From Prevotella sp. (lineage in GTDB: Bacteria; Bacteroidota; Bacteroidia; Bacteroidales; Bacteroidaceae): a stretch of DNA of 64,000 bases. The position numbers were made by a program, and so were the translations under genes. Under the pieces are notes generated by a model, which had not been told where the DNA came from, did not search any database, and worked only from the letters and a program-made list of their open reading frames with translations. The DNA lies in NCBI GenBank assembly GCA_021636625.1, contig JAJWLX010000002.1:78606-142605 (forward strand), read 5' to 3'. Positions within the stretch are counted from its first letter, which is position 1; each line of letters starts with the position of its first letter. Shown here piece after piece: positions 41,301 through 49,011 of this stretch.

Positions 41301-41654
41301 CGTCGTCGTACGGGTATGGCTATCAAGTACTCAGCTATCCTGGGTGCGGGTGCCCGTCTCCGTCCTATCCTGATGACCTCTCTGGCGATGGTTATCGGTC
41401 TGTTGCCTCTGATGTTCGCATCAGGTGTAGGTAAGAATGGTAACCAGACCCTGGGTGCTGCCGCCGTAGGTGGTATGTTGATTGGTACTATCTGTCAGGT
41501 CTTCGTGGTTCCTGCTCTCTTCGCAGTCTTCCAGTGGTTGCAGGAGAAGTTGACTCCATTGAAGTTCGAGGATGAGTTGAACGAGGAGGTAGCTGCCGAG
41601 TTGGAGCAGTATGCCAATGCCGCTCATCAGCAGAAGGGTATCGAGAAGAAGTAA
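38388..41654 (+). CDS. RND multidrug efflux pump, HAE-1 family (AcrB-like)
   Basis: Proton-driven trimeric inner-membrane transporter, 1088 residues, the usual size. N-terminal FIKRPVLSTVVSIFFVLLGI is the first helix. The porter domain repeats follow, with the hydrophobic cluster around residues 335-500. The proton-relay aspartates are seen in AIAIVVDDAIVVVEAVHA (about 400-417), equivalent to AcrB Asp407/408, and the lysine of helix 10 in LLAKNAILIVQF (about 960-971). Second half again has twelve-helix symmetry. Substrates cannot be read from sequence; bile salts or drugs are plausible for a gut organism. Second gene of the three-gene operon. Confidence 0.95.
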   Translation: MSFTNFIKRPVLSTVVSIFFVLLGIIGLVSLPIEQYPNIAPPTITVTATYTGADAQTVLNSVVVPLEESINGVENMTYMTSSASNSGFAQITVYFKQGSDPNMAAVNVQNRVSQAQSLLPAEVTRVGVTVTKRQSSNVIMFALTTDDGRYDDQFVTNYALINVVPQLKRINGVGDVQSPSTRNYSMRIWLKPEKMKEFGLVPSDISQALAEQNIEAAPGSFGESSDMQYEYTLRYKGRLKTPMEYENILIKSNTSGQTLRLGEVAKIELGGLQYNVNLLNDGQPAVMGMVQQIAGSNATQIASDVKKTLDELEKSYPPGLKNVILMDVTEFLFASIEEVIFTLIITLVLVFIVVYIFLQDFRSTLIPMIAVPVALVGTFLFLWIFGFSINLLTLSALLLAIAIVVDDAIVVVEAVHAKLDQGYKSALTASIDAMNEISSAIISITLVMSAVFVPISFIGGTSGYFYREFGVTMAVSIVISAINALTLSPALCAVLLKPHEEGHEKKMSFVDRFHAGFNYQFEKITNKYKGGVKWVINHGIIAGGLVAVSIVGLVALMGTTKTGLVPDEDTGTIFACISTAPGTSQERTSEVVKQVDKMLANNPAIATRNAIMGYSFIGGAGSNQGTIIVKLKPFEERPGGFFHRIKEACTGGGIEALFVNPMEYTSVLGMIYKQTAAIKDAQILAFAPPMISGFSVQNGITMTMQDKTGGDLNKFYGNVKKFLAELNKRPEIQTAQTQYNPNYPQYMVDVDVAKTKQAGISPSSVLSVMQGYLGGLYASNFNAYGKLYRVMIQAGPESRMRPDDLSKIYVRCADGTMSPVSEFVNLKKIYGPSNITRFNLFTSMDVSVTPNSGYSTGDGMKAIAEVAKETLPEGYGYEYSGLTRSEAESSNSTGLIFALCIVFVYLILSAQYESYILPLSVVLSIPFGLAGSFIFTNLFGHSNDIYMQISLIMLIGLLAKNAILIVQFALERRRTGMAIKYSAILGAGARLRPILMTSLAMVIGLLPLMFASGVGKNGNQTLGAAAVGGMLIGTICQVFVVPALFAVFQWLQEKLTPLKFEDELNEEVAAELEQYANAAHQQKGIEKK

Positions 41655-41681
41655 TAACGCAATGTAACTTCAAAGGAAACA

Positions 41682-43076
41682 ATGAAAAAGAATTTAAATA
41701 TCATCATATTGGGTCTCGCAGCGCTCTCCTTGAGCAGCTGCAAGACTCTCTACGGAAAGTATGAGCGTCCGGATGTGAAGACCAGCGGTATCGTTCGCGA
41801 TGTAGCTTCTGATACAGATACTTTAGCTGTAAAGGATACTACTACTTTTGCTAACATCCCTTGGCGCAGTGTCTTCACCGATCCTCAGCTCCAGTCAATC
41901 ATTGAGAAGGGATTGAACAACAATGTCAACCTCCTCAATGCGGCTTTGAACGTGAAGATAGCAGAAGAGCAGCTGAAGTGTGCCAAGTTGGCATTTGTGC
42001 CTTCTCTGGCTTTCACTCCTCAGGGAACCATCGCTTCCTGGGATGGTCAGGCTGCCACCAAGACTTACACGATGCCTGTTACAGCCAGCTGGATGGTAGA
42101 CCTCTTCGGCAACCTGCTCTCTCAGAAGCGCAGTGCCCAGATGGCGCTGCTCCAGTTGCAGGATTATCAGGTATCTGTCAAGACCAACCTCATCGCCAAC
42201 ATCGCCAACATGTATTATACACTGTTGATGCTCGATAAGCAGGTGGAGTTGGTTAACAATATGGAAGGATTGACCAAGGATACTTGGGAGACTATGCAGA
42301 AGATGCACGATCTCAGATTGGGTTACCGTACACCAGCCATCCAGTCAGCTGAGTCTAACTACTATTCTGTGTTGACCCAGAAGACCGATCTGTTGCGCCA
42401 GATTCGTGAGACAGAGAACTCTCTGAGTCTGCTCATCGGCGACCAGGCACATAGCATCGCCCGTGGCAAGTTGGATAACCAGAGTCTTCCGTCTAATTTC
42501 TCAACCGGTGTAGGCATCCAGTTGCTCAACAACCGTGCTGATGTCCACGCAGCCGAGATGAATCTTGCCCAGTGCTTCTATGGTGTAGAGACCGCCCGCA
42601 GCAAGTTCTATCCATCTATCACTATTTCCGGTACAGGTGCCTTCACCAATTCAGGTGGTATGGGCATCGTGAACCCAGGTAAGTGGTTGCTCTCAGCTGT
42701 AGGTTCTCTTACCCAGCCAATTTTCCAGAACGGCCGTATCATTGCCGGTTTAAAGGTGGCTAAGATGCAGTATGAGCAGGCTTACAACACCTGGCAGAAT
42801 ACCGTGCTGAAGGCTGGTAGCGAGGTGAGCAATGCGCTTGTTCTCTACAACTACTCTGATGAGAAGAGCAAGATAGAGCAGAAGCGAATAGAAGTACTCG
42901 AGAAGAATGTAGAATCTACCAAGGAATTGATGGGTATTGCAGGCAGCTCTTACCTTGAAATCATCCAGGCACAGTCTTCACTCCTCAACGTACAGCTTTC
43001 TAAGGTAGCTGATGACTTCTACAAGATGCAGGCAGTAGTTAATCTCTACTATGCATTGGGTGGAGGAGCTAAGTAG
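41682..43076 (+). CDS. Outer-membrane efflux lipoprotein (TolC/NodT family)
   Basis: 464 residues; lipobox LSSC (cysteine at about 20). Two OEP repeats form the coiled-coil/beta-barrel trimer: residues about 65-255 and 275-460, with NNVNLLNAALNVKIAEEQLKCAK, LLNNRADVHAAEMNLAQCFYGVETARSKFYPSI and LTQPIFQNGRIIAGL as hallmarks. This is the NodT branch, acylated at the N-terminus. It completes the tripartite pump and stands 27 bases after the pump gene. An LpxA-like gene follows after only 30 bases. Confidence 0.94.
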   Translation: MKKNLNIIILGLAALSLSSCKTLYGKYERPDVKTSGIVRDVASDTDTLAVKDTTTFANIPWRSVFTDPQLQSIIEKGLNNNVNLLNAALNVKIAEEQLKCAKLAFVPSLAFTPQGTIASWDGQAATKTYTMPVTASWMVDLFGNLLSQKRSAQMALLQLQDYQVSVKTNLIANIANMYYTLLMLDKQVELVNNMEGLTKDTWETMQKMHDLRLGYRTPAIQSAESNYYSVLTQKTDLLRQIRETENSLSLLIGDQAHSIARGKLDNQSLPSNFSTGVGIQLLNNRADVHAAEMNLAQCFYGVETARSKFYPSITISGTGAFTNSGGMGIVNPGKWLLSAVGSLTQPIFQNGRIIAGLKVAKMQYEQAYNTWQNTVLKAGSEVSNALVLYNYSDEKSKIEQKRIEVLEKNVESTKELMGIAGSSYLEIIQAQSSLLNVQLSKVADDFYKMQAVVNLYYALGGGAK

Positions 43077-43106
43077 TTTATAGTTAATAATTAATAGTTT
43101 ATAGTT

Positions 43107-43889
43107 ATGGCTAGTATAATAAGTCCAAAGGCAGAGGTTTCTCCAAAGGCTAAGATTGGAGACAACTGCAAAATCTATCCATTCGCCTATATTGAGGACG
43201 ATGTGGTCATCGGCGACAACTGTACCATCTATCCATTCGCAAGCATCATGAACGGTACTCGCATGGGTAATAATAATAAGGTGTTCCAGTCAGCCGTTAT
43301 CGCTGCCCTCCCACAGGATTTCAACTATACCGGTGAGGAGAGTGAGGTAGTGATTGGCGACAACAATACCATCCGTGAGGGCGTGGTTATCAACCGCGGA
43401 ACTCATGCAGGTGGCAAGACCGTTCTGGGCAACAACAACTTCCTGATGGAAGGTGCCCATATCTCTCACGATACCGTCATCGGCAACGGTTGCGTGTTCG
43501 GTTATGGTACCAAGATTGCAGGCGACTGCGTGATTGGTAACGGTGTCATCTACTCAACATCTGTAGTAGAGAACGCCAAGACCCGAGTAGGCGACCTTGC
43601 GATGATTCAGGCAGGTACTACCTTCTCTAAGGATATTCCTCCTTATATCATTGCCGGTGGAAAGCCTGTGAAGTATGCAGGTCCTAACACCATCATCATG
43701 GAAGCAGCTGAGGTTACCGAGAAGGTTCGCAAGCACATTGCGAATGCCTACCGACTTGTATTCCATGGTCAGACATCCCTCTTCGATGCCATCAACCAGA
43801 TCAAGGATCAGGTGCCAGATAGTCCGGAGATTCAGAACATTATCCAGTTCCTGGAGAGTTCAGAGAAGGGTGTCATCACTAAGATGTAA
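43107..43889 (+). CDS. LpxA-like left-handed beta-helix acyltransferase
   Basis: 260 residues of hexapeptide repeats (residues about 5-185) with a helical C-terminal tail. The order of motifs is that of UDP-GlcNAc O-acyltransferase: NTIREGVVINRGT (about 89-101), FLMEGAHISHDTVIG (about 110-124, with two histidines where LpxA has His122/His125) and PPYIIAGGKPVKYAGPN (about 176-192). The coils after the histidines differ from standard LpxA (no GGxSAVHQF block). It may therefore be a second, divergent LpxA or an acyltransferase for another sugar nucleotide. It follows the efflux operon by 30 bases and may be cotranscribed. The leader repeats TAGTTTATAGTTA-like words. Confidence 0.75.
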   Translation: MASIISPKAEVSPKAKIGDNCKIYPFAYIEDDVVIGDNCTIYPFASIMNGTRMGNNNKVFQSAVIAALPQDFNYTGEESEVVIGDNNTIREGVVINRGTHAGGKTVLGNNNFLMEGAHISHDTVIGNGCVFGYGTKIAGDCVIGNGVIYSTSVVENAKTRVGDLAMIQAGTTFSKDIPPYIIAGGKPVKYAGPNTIIMEAAEVTEKVRKHIANAYRLVFHGQTSLFDAINQIKDQVPDSPEIQNIIQFLESSEKGVITKM

Positions 43890-43938
43890 AATTTGCTTAG
43901 AAGGATTTGGATCCTTCAATTCACTATTATGTTTAGTT

Positions 43939-43967
43939 AAAATTCAAGTCATACCTATTTGAATTTT
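43939..43967 (+). other. A/T-rich hairpin upstream of a terminator
   Basis: Nine-bp stem (43939-43947 with 43959-43967) 14 bases before the GC-rich terminator. Confidence 0.5.
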
Positions 43968-43980
43968 ACTCAGTATCTTG

Positions 43981-44010
43981 AAAGGGCTGGCCGTGAGGTC
44001 GGCCCTTTTT
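43981..44010 (+). terminator. Terminator after the LpxA-like gene
   Basis: Twelve-bp stem with two G-T pairs (43981-43992 with 43997-44008), loop GTGA, then T run. Confidence 0.82.
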
Positions 44011-44036
44011 AATGTTTGATAGTATGGGTGATACAA

Positions 44037-44102
44037 CTATCCCTAATAGAAAAAGATTCTATCCCTAATGGAAAAAGCTTCTATCCTTAATAGAAATCTC
44101 CG
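44037..44102. repeat. Three tandem 22-bp repeats
   Basis: Units begin at 44037, 44059 and 44081 with the core CTATCC[CT]TAAT[AG]GAAA. An exact 15-base inverted copy of the third unit's core lies at 44254-44268. Confidence 0.85.
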
Positions 44103-44186
44103 TTCATAAGTTTTGAACGCACATTCAACGATGCTGAATACACATTCAACGTCGCTGAACGTACATTCAACGTCGCTGAACGGAGA
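44102..44186. repeat. Four 21-bp repeats each holding TTCA-N7-TGAA
   Basis: Units start at 44103, 44124, 44145 and 44166. Each is an inverted repeat TTCA-N7-TGAA; the first two have an extra pair that covaries (G/C, then A/T). The array is bracketed by inverted AATCTCCGTTCA (44095-44106) and TGAACGGAGATT (44177-44188). Confidence 0.85.
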
Positions 44187-44387
44187 TTTTCATTAGGCTT
44201 AGCAACAATTTCAATGAATGGTAGCAATAAATTCCTCTTATGATATCCACAAATTCTATTAAGGATAGTCGTAATATCAATCTATTCCATCATCCATCAC
44301 ATACTATAATAGAGTCAAGTTCCTTATGCAGCGATATTCTCTTCCCTTAATAATTAATTGAATAAATGCAAATAAATGCAATTTTAT

Positions 44388-44418
44388 TTTGTTATCTCTT
44401 CGTTTATGTGTATCTTTG
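44388..44418 (+). promoter_or_regulatory. Promoter of ftsX and following genes
   Basis: TTTG (44388-44391), 19-base spacer, TATCTTTG (44411-44418), 53 bases before the ATG. Confidence 0.8.
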
Positions 44419-44471
44419 CAAACAATTTGGGTAATTATGCCCTTCCGGTCTGAAAATAAATAGATTTAGAA

Positions 44472-45350
44472 ATGAGAAAGAAACAATATAAGCCTCGCAA
44501 TCATCGTGGATTGCAGGTCGTTACTTTATGCATCAGCACCGCTATGGTGCTTGTTTTGTTGGGATTGGTCATCTTTTCCGTATTGATGGGAAAAAACCTC
44601 TCTTCCTATGTCAAGGAGAACCTGGTGGTACAGGTGATGCTGGAGCAGGATGTTACCAATCCTGAGGGCTTGCAGATGTGTAAGCGCCTGAAGGCCCGTC
44701 CTTACGTGAAAGGTCTGACCTATATCTCCAAGGAACAGGCTTTGCAGGAGGCAACCCGCGATCTGGGTACCAATCCTAGCGAATTTGCCGGTGTGAATCC
44801 TTTCCAGCCATCTATCGAAATCACGACACAGGCGGATTATGCCAACAATGATTCCCTGAAGTGGATAGCCAAGGAACTGAAAAGCTACTCGCGCGTGACG
44901 GAAGTAAGTTATCAGCACGACCTGATAGAGCAGGTGAACAATTCGCTCACCAAGATAAGCATCGGCCTTCTTATCGTAGCCGCCCTGCTTACCTTTATCT
45001 CGTTCTCGCTTATCAACAATACGGTGAGACTGGGCATCTATGCCCGCCGATTCTCCATCCATACCATGAAGCTGGTGGGTGCATCCTGGGGCTTCATCCG
45101 CAAGCCTTTCATCAAGAGGGCTGTATCGGTAGGTGTGATTGCGGCTTTGCTTGCTGATGGTTTCCTCGGTGGATGCCTCTATGCCTGGTCGCTTCACGAG
45201 CCGGAACTGGTCAATGTGCTCGGCTGGCAGGAGCTTGCCATCACAGGCGGTTCGGTCTTCCTCTTCGGTATCATCATTACGGCTCTCTGTGCCAATATCT
45301 CGGTGAACAAGTTCCTCAAGATGAAGGCGGGAGATCTCTACAAGATCTAA
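44472..45350 (+). CDS. ftsX: Cell division protein FtsX-like permease
   Basis: 292 residues with one N-terminal membrane helix (about 18-42), a periplasmic domain (about 45-165) and three C-terminal helices (about 170-195, 220-245, 262-285). RLGIYARRFSIHTMKLVGASWGFIRKPF (about 192-219) between helices is characteristic of FtsX. With the ATPase FtsE it controls peptidoglycan hydrolases at the septum. FtsE is not adjacent here, as often in Bacteroidota. First gene of ftsX-DUF3098-uppP-truB-queA. Confidence 0.93.
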   Translation: MRKKQYKPRNHRGLQVVTLCISTAMVLVLLGLVIFSVLMGKNLSSYVKENLVVQVMLEQDVTNPEGLQMCKRLKARPYVKGLTYISKEQALQEATRDLGTNPSEFAGVNPFQPSIEITTQADYANNDSLKWIAKELKSYSRVTEVSYQHDLIEQVNNSLTKISIGLLIVAALLTFISFSLINNTVRLGIYARRFSIHTMKLVGASWGFIRKPFIKRAVSVGVIAALLADGFLGGCLYAWSLHEPELVNVLGWQELAITGGSVFLFGIIITALCANISVNKFLKMKAGDLYKI

Positions 45351-45386
45351 TCAGGAGTAAACTTCAACAAAGTAAACTCCGGTAAA

Positions 45387-45414
45387 GTTAACATTTAACA
45401 TTCAACATTTAACA
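45387..45414 (+). repeat. Heptamer repeats in front of the DUF3098 gene
   Basis: Four units (GTTAACA, TTTAACA, TTCAACA, TTTAACA) followed by A/T-rich bases and the ATG at 45429. The sequence differs from the leftward leaders but shares the 7-base period and position. Confidence 0.7.
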
Positions 45415-45428
45415 TTAAATATTAAATA

Positions 45429-45656
45429 ATGGATAAGAAGAATTTAGCATTTGACAAGATGAACTTCATCTTGTTGGCAATTGGTATGGCAATTGTCATC
45501 ATCGGTTTCCTCCTGATGAGCGGCGCTGGCTCTAACGAGCACTCTTTCGATGCTGATATTTTCAGTACTCGCCGTATTGTAGTGGCACCAACCGTTACCC
45601 TGATTGGTTTCCTCTCGATCATCTATGCGGTTATACGTAAGCCTAAGGATGAATAG
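45429..45656 (+). CDS. DUF3098 small membrane protein
   Basis: 75 residues with two transmembrane helices (about 14-34 and 51-69) and a short loop (SGAGSNEHSFDADIFSTRR) between them; both ends are charged. Family DUF3098 is found next to ftsX and uppP in many Bacteroidota, which suggests a role in cell-envelope growth; nothing more is known to me. It is 78 bases after ftsX and 81 before uppP. Confidence 0.88.
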   Translation: MDKKNLAFDKMNFILLAIGMAIVIIGFLLMSGAGSNEHSFDADIFSTRRIVVAPTVTLIGFLSIIYAVIRKPKDE

Positions 45657-45737
45657 GGTAAGACAATCAAGTAAATAAACAAGGGAGTAGGCTTTTCAAT
45701 TCCCTATATAAAAGGTATAAAAAATAATCAGTAATCA

Positions 45738-46535
45738 ATGAATTGGTTTGAAGCTTTAGTGTTGGGACTCATCCAGGGTCTCACAGAGTATTTGCCTGTA
45801 AGTAGTAGTGGTCACTTGGCTATCGGTGCCCATCTTTTCGGCATCAATGGTGAGGATAACTTGACTTTTACCATCATGGTACATGTAGCTACCGTGCTGA
45901 GTACATTGGTAATTCTTTGGAAGGAAATCGACTGGATTCTGAAGGGTCTCTTCAAGTTCCAGATGAATGAGGAAACCAAGTATGCCCTCAATATCGTTAT
46001 CTCTATGATTCCTGTGGGAGTAGTAGGTCTGTTTTTCAAGGACCAGGTAGAGGAAGTGTTCGGTTCAGGCTTGCTCATCGTGGGCATCATGCTTCTCGTA
46101 ACTGCATGTCTTCTTACCTTCTCTTACTTTGCCAAGCCACGCCAGAAGGAGAATATCTCTCCTCTGCATGCATTCATCATCGGTCTCGGTCAGGCACTTG
46201 CTGTATTGCCAGGTCTTTCACGCTCTGGTACTACCATTGCTACCGGTCTTTTGCTGGGTGACAAGAAGGAGAAGATGGCTCAGTTCTCATTCCTCATGGT
46301 GATTCCTCCTATCTTGGGTGAGGCATTGCTCGACCTCTTGAAGGGTCTGAAGGGAGAAGAGGCTCTTGGCGGCATCGATGCATTCCCTATGATCGTGGGC
46401 TTCGTGGCAGCATTCGTTTCTGGCTGCCTGGCTTGTAAGTGGATGATCAATATCGTGAAGAAGGGTAAGTTGGTATATTTCGGTATCTATTGTGCTATTG
46501 CAGGTGCCGTTACCATCATCTGTTCAATCATTTAA
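45738..46535 (+). CDS. uppP: Undecaprenyl-diphosphate phosphatase (BacA)
   Basis: 265-residue polytopic enzyme that dephosphorylates undecaprenyl pyrophosphate so the lipid carrier can be reused for peptidoglycan and other glycans; overproduction gives bacitracin resistance. Motifs: GLIQGLTEYLPVSSSGHL (about residues 10-27, with the catalytic Glu and Ser) and LPGLSRSGTTIATGLLLG (about 156-173, with the catalytic Arg). Eight hydrophobic segments. truB begins 3 bases after the stop. Confidence 0.97.
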   Translation: MNWFEALVLGLIQGLTEYLPVSSSGHLAIGAHLFGINGEDNLTFTIMVHVATVLSTLVILWKEIDWILKGLFKFQMNEETKYALNIVISMIPVGVVGLFFKDQVEEVFGSGLLIVGIMLLVTACLLTFSYFAKPRQKENISPLHAFIIGLGQALAVLPGLSRSGTTIATGLLLGDKKEKMAQFSFLMVIPPILGEALLDLLKGLKGEEALGGIDAFPMIVGFVAAFVSGCLACKWMINIVKKGKLVYFGIYCAIAGAVTIICSII

Positions 46536-46538
46536 TAT

Positions 46539-47252
46539 ATGGATTTCAGAAAAGGAGAAATTATAGCTATCGACAAGCCTTATCGCATGTCGAGCTTTGG
46601 AGCATTGGCGCACGTTCGCTATCTGCTCAGCAAGAAACTCGGCTTCAAGGTGAAGATAGGACATGCCGGTACGCTCGATCCCCTTGCTACGGGTGTGTTG
46701 GTGCTCTGCACGGGTAAATGTACCAAGCAGATTGAGCAATTGCAGACACATACCAAGGAATATACGGCTACTCTTCAGCTGGGTGCTACCACGGCAAGCT
46801 ACGATAAGGAGCACAGCGTGAACCATACTTTCCCTACCAAGCACATTACCCGTGAGCTGGTAGAGGAGGTGCTGAAGCAGTTTGTTGGCGAGATTCAGCA
46901 GGTTCCACCTACCTATAGTGCCGTGAAGGTGAATGGCGACCGTTCTTATGCCCTGCGCAGAGCAGGCGAGGAGGTGCAGCTGAAACCTAAGACCGTGCGT
47001 GTGGATGAGATCGAACTCACCGACTACAACGATGAGGAGAAGACGGCAAGCATCCGTGTGGTTTGCGGTAAGGGTACTTACATCCGTTCCCTGGCACGCG
47101 ACATCGGTCGTGCCCTGGATAGCGGTGCCTTCCTGACAGCCCTCCGCCGTACCAAGGCAGGAAGCTTCTCGGTAGAGAACTGCATCGACTTTGACCATTT
47201 CCAGGAATGGCTCGATGCACAGGAGATAGAAGACAGCCTTGCCAATAACTAG
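46539..47252 (+). CDS. truB: tRNA pseudouridine(55) synthase
   Basis: Makes pseudouridine 55 in the T-loop of tRNAs. 237 residues; catalytic motif GHAGTLDPLATGVLVLCTG (about residues 41-59, Asp in TLDPLA), then QVPPTYSAVKVNGDRSYALRRAGEEV (about 124-149) and CGKGTYIRSLARDIGRAL (about 171-188). There is no PUA domain, as in many short bacterial forms. It is 3 bases after uppP and likely translationally coupled. Confidence 0.97.
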   Translation: MDFRKGEIIAIDKPYRMSSFGALAHVRYLLSKKLGFKVKIGHAGTLDPLATGVLVLCTGKCTKQIEQLQTHTKEYTATLQLGATTASYDKEHSVNHTFPTKHITRELVEEVLKQFVGEIQQVPPTYSAVKVNGDRSYALRRAGEEVQLKPKTVRVDEIELTDYNDEEKTASIRVVCGKGTYIRSLARDIGRALDSGAFLTALRRTKAGSFSVENCIDFDHFQEWLDAQEIEDSLANN

Positions 47253-47295
47253 GCTCGAATTTCGAAAAATGACATTAATAGTAAATCATCTTAAG

Positions 47296-47303
47296 AAAGG
47301 AGA
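47296..47303 (+). promoter_or_regulatory. Strong Shine-Dalgarno site before queA
   Basis: AAAGGAGA with 11 bases to the ATG at 47315; rare in this genome. Confidence 0.6.
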
Positions 47304-47314
47304 TATAATATCAC

Positions 47315-48499
47315 ATGAAACTATCACAATTCAACTTTAAGTTGCCAGCTGCTCAGGTGGCACTTTATCCACATAAGGCTAAGCGTGTGGTCAAGACTGC
47401 TAGTGGTGAACGTACTTTCGAGATTACCCGTCGTGACGAGTCTCGACTGATGGTGCTCCACAAGAAGTCTGAAACCATCGAGATGTACAAGAAGGACGAG
47501 AATGGCAAGGATATGGTGGATGCTGATGGCAATCCAGTATTCCTGCAGTTCAAGGATATCGTCAACTACTTCGAAGAGGGTGATACCTTCATCTTCAATG
47601 ATACCAAGGTATTCCCAGCGCGCCTTTATGGTACCAAGGAGAAGACTGATGCCAAGATTGAGGTGTTCCTGCTCCGTGAGCTGAATGCCGAGATGCGTCT
47701 TTGGGATGTGCTGGTAGAGCCTGCGCGCAAGATCCGTATCGGCAACAAGCTGTTCTTTGATGATGTCAACGAGATGGTAGCCGAGGTTATCGATAATACC
47801 ACCAGCCGTGGCCGTACCCTCCGTTTCCTCTATGATGAGGATGGCAATCACGATGTCTTCAAGCGTTCGCTCTTTGCATTGGGTGAGGCTCCGCTTCCTC
47901 GCTATATCATCGATGCCCGTGAGGATCATCACGCTACAGAGGATGATATGGACGACTTCCAGTGTGTATTCGCCGATAAGGAGGGTGCCGTAACTGCTCC
48001 TGCTACCGGTCTTCATTTCTCTCGTGAGTTGATGAAGCGTCTGGAGATCAACGGCATCAACGAGGCTTACATCACCCTGCATTGTGGATTGGGTAACTTC
48101 CACGAGATTGAGGTAGAGGATCTTACCAAGCACAAGATGGATTCTGAGCAGATGATTATCTCTAAGGAAGCTTGCGAACTGGTGAACAAGACCAAGCTGG
48201 AAGGTCATCGCGTATGCGCCATCGGTACCAGCGTGATGAAGGCTACTGAAACTGCTGTAGGTACAGACGGAATGATGAAGGAGTTTGATGGATGGACCAA
48301 TAAGTTCATCTTCCCTCCATACGATTTCGGATTGGCTGACTGTGCTGTTGCCAACTTCTATCATCCAGAGTCAACCTTGATGATGTGTACCGCTGCCTTT
48401 GGTGGTTACGACCTGGTGTATGAGGCATACAAGAAGGCTTTGAAGAACGGCTATATGTTTGGTTGCTACGGTGACTCACTGTTGATACTTCCAGACTAA
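47315..48499 (+). CDS. queA: S-adenosylmethionine:tRNA ribosyltransferase-isomerase
   Basis: Queuosine pathway enzyme transferring the ribosyl part of SAM to preQ1 in tRNA, giving epoxyqueuosine. 394 residues, longer than the roughly 350 of E. coli, because of a charged insert near the start (about residues 26-80, including HKKSETIEMYKKDENGKD). The family core is intact: FNDTKVFPARLYGTK (about 93-107), GAVTAPATGLHFS (about 225-237), HCGLGNFHEIEVEDL (about 259-273) and the C-terminal FGGYDLVYEAYKKAL. A strong ribosome-binding site fixes the start. Confidence 0.94.
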   Translation: MKLSQFNFKLPAAQVALYPHKAKRVVKTASGERTFEITRRDESRLMVLHKKSETIEMYKKDENGKDMVDADGNPVFLQFKDIVNYFEEGDTFIFNDTKVFPARLYGTKEKTDAKIEVFLLRELNAEMRLWDVLVEPARKIRIGNKLFFDDVNEMVAEVIDNTTSRGRTLRFLYDEDGNHDVFKRSLFALGEAPLPRYIIDAREDHHATEDDMDDFQCVFADKEGAVTAPATGLHFSRELMKRLEINGINEAYITLHCGLGNFHEIEVEDLTKHKMDSEQMIISKEACELVNKTKLEGHRVCAIGTSVMKATETAVGTDGMMKEFDGWTNKFIFPPYDFGLADCAVANFYHPESTLMMCTAAFGGYDLVYEAYKKALKNGYMFGCYGDSLLILPD

Positions 48500-48560
48500 A
48501 TGGTGGAATAAACAGTTTTTGTACATATAAAAGTAATTGATATTCAGTAGTTAAGCTGAG

Positions 48561-48569
48561 TTATCCACA
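48561..48569 (+). promoter_or_regulatory. Single consensus DnaA box upstream of folK
   Basis: TTATCCACA matches the DnaA box exactly, 25 bases before the folK start. It is isolated: no cluster of boxes is nearby. Confidence 0.4.
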
Positions 48570-48593
48570 GTTTTTATAAAAGTGTGAATAAGT

Positions 48594-49001
48594 ATGTATA
48601 AAGTATATTTAAGCCTTGGCACGAATCTGGGCAACCGGAAGCGTAATATTCGTGAGGCTATCGATAAAATAGGAGAGCAGATTGGTGTGGTAGAGCGCCA
48701 GTCTGCTCTTTACGAAACCAAGCCTTGGGGCTATTCTTCACCCAATGACTTCATCAATTCCTGTGTGATGGTTCTCACCGCCATGGCCCCTCGCCAGGTG
48801 TTGGAGGCTACCCAGCGGATAGAGCAGGAGATGGGCAGAACCCTGAAGTCTGTTAATGGAGAATATCACGACCGCATCATCGATATCGACATTCTTATGA
48901 TTGATGATCTGGTCATTGACGAGCCCGATTTCAAGATTCCTCATCCTCTGATGGAAGAGCGCGACTTCGTGATGACTCCTCTGAAGGAGATATTAGATTA
49001 A
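48594..49001 (+). CDS. folK: 2-amino-4-hydroxy-6-hydroxymethyldihydropteridine diphosphokinase
   Basis: HPPK, which pyrophosphorylates the pterin before condensation with p-aminobenzoate in folate synthesis. 135 residues, on the short side. Motifs: VYLSLGTNLGNRKRNI (about residues 4-19), SALYETKPWGY (about 37-47), FINSCVMV and the catalytic YHDRIIDIDILM (about 90-101) with the two magnesium-binding Asp. A one-helix AraC regulator starts 10 bases downstream, so the two may be cotranscribed. Confidence 0.95.
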   Translation: MYKVYLSLGTNLGNRKRNIREAIDKIGEQIGVVERQSALYETKPWGYSSPNDFINSCVMVLTAMAPRQVLEATQRIEQEMGRTLKSVNGEYHDRIIDIDILMIDDLVIDEPDFKIPHPLMEERDFVMTPLKEILD

Positions 49002-49011
49002 AAGAATATTT

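Larger units (their letters stand above)
43890..44471. other. 582-bp gap with repeat array and ftsX promoter
   Basis: No open frame of gene-like quality on either strand. From left to right it holds two hairpins, three 22-bp repeats, four 21-bp palindromic repeats, an inverted copy of the 22-bp unit, a repeated AATAAATGCA word (about 44360-44380) and the ftsX promoter. Confidence 0.7.

Noticed and set aside
44037..44186. CRISPR-like array in the gap before ftsX
   Set aside because: Units of 21 and 22 bp are contiguous, spacer-free, and of two different kinds; no cas genes.
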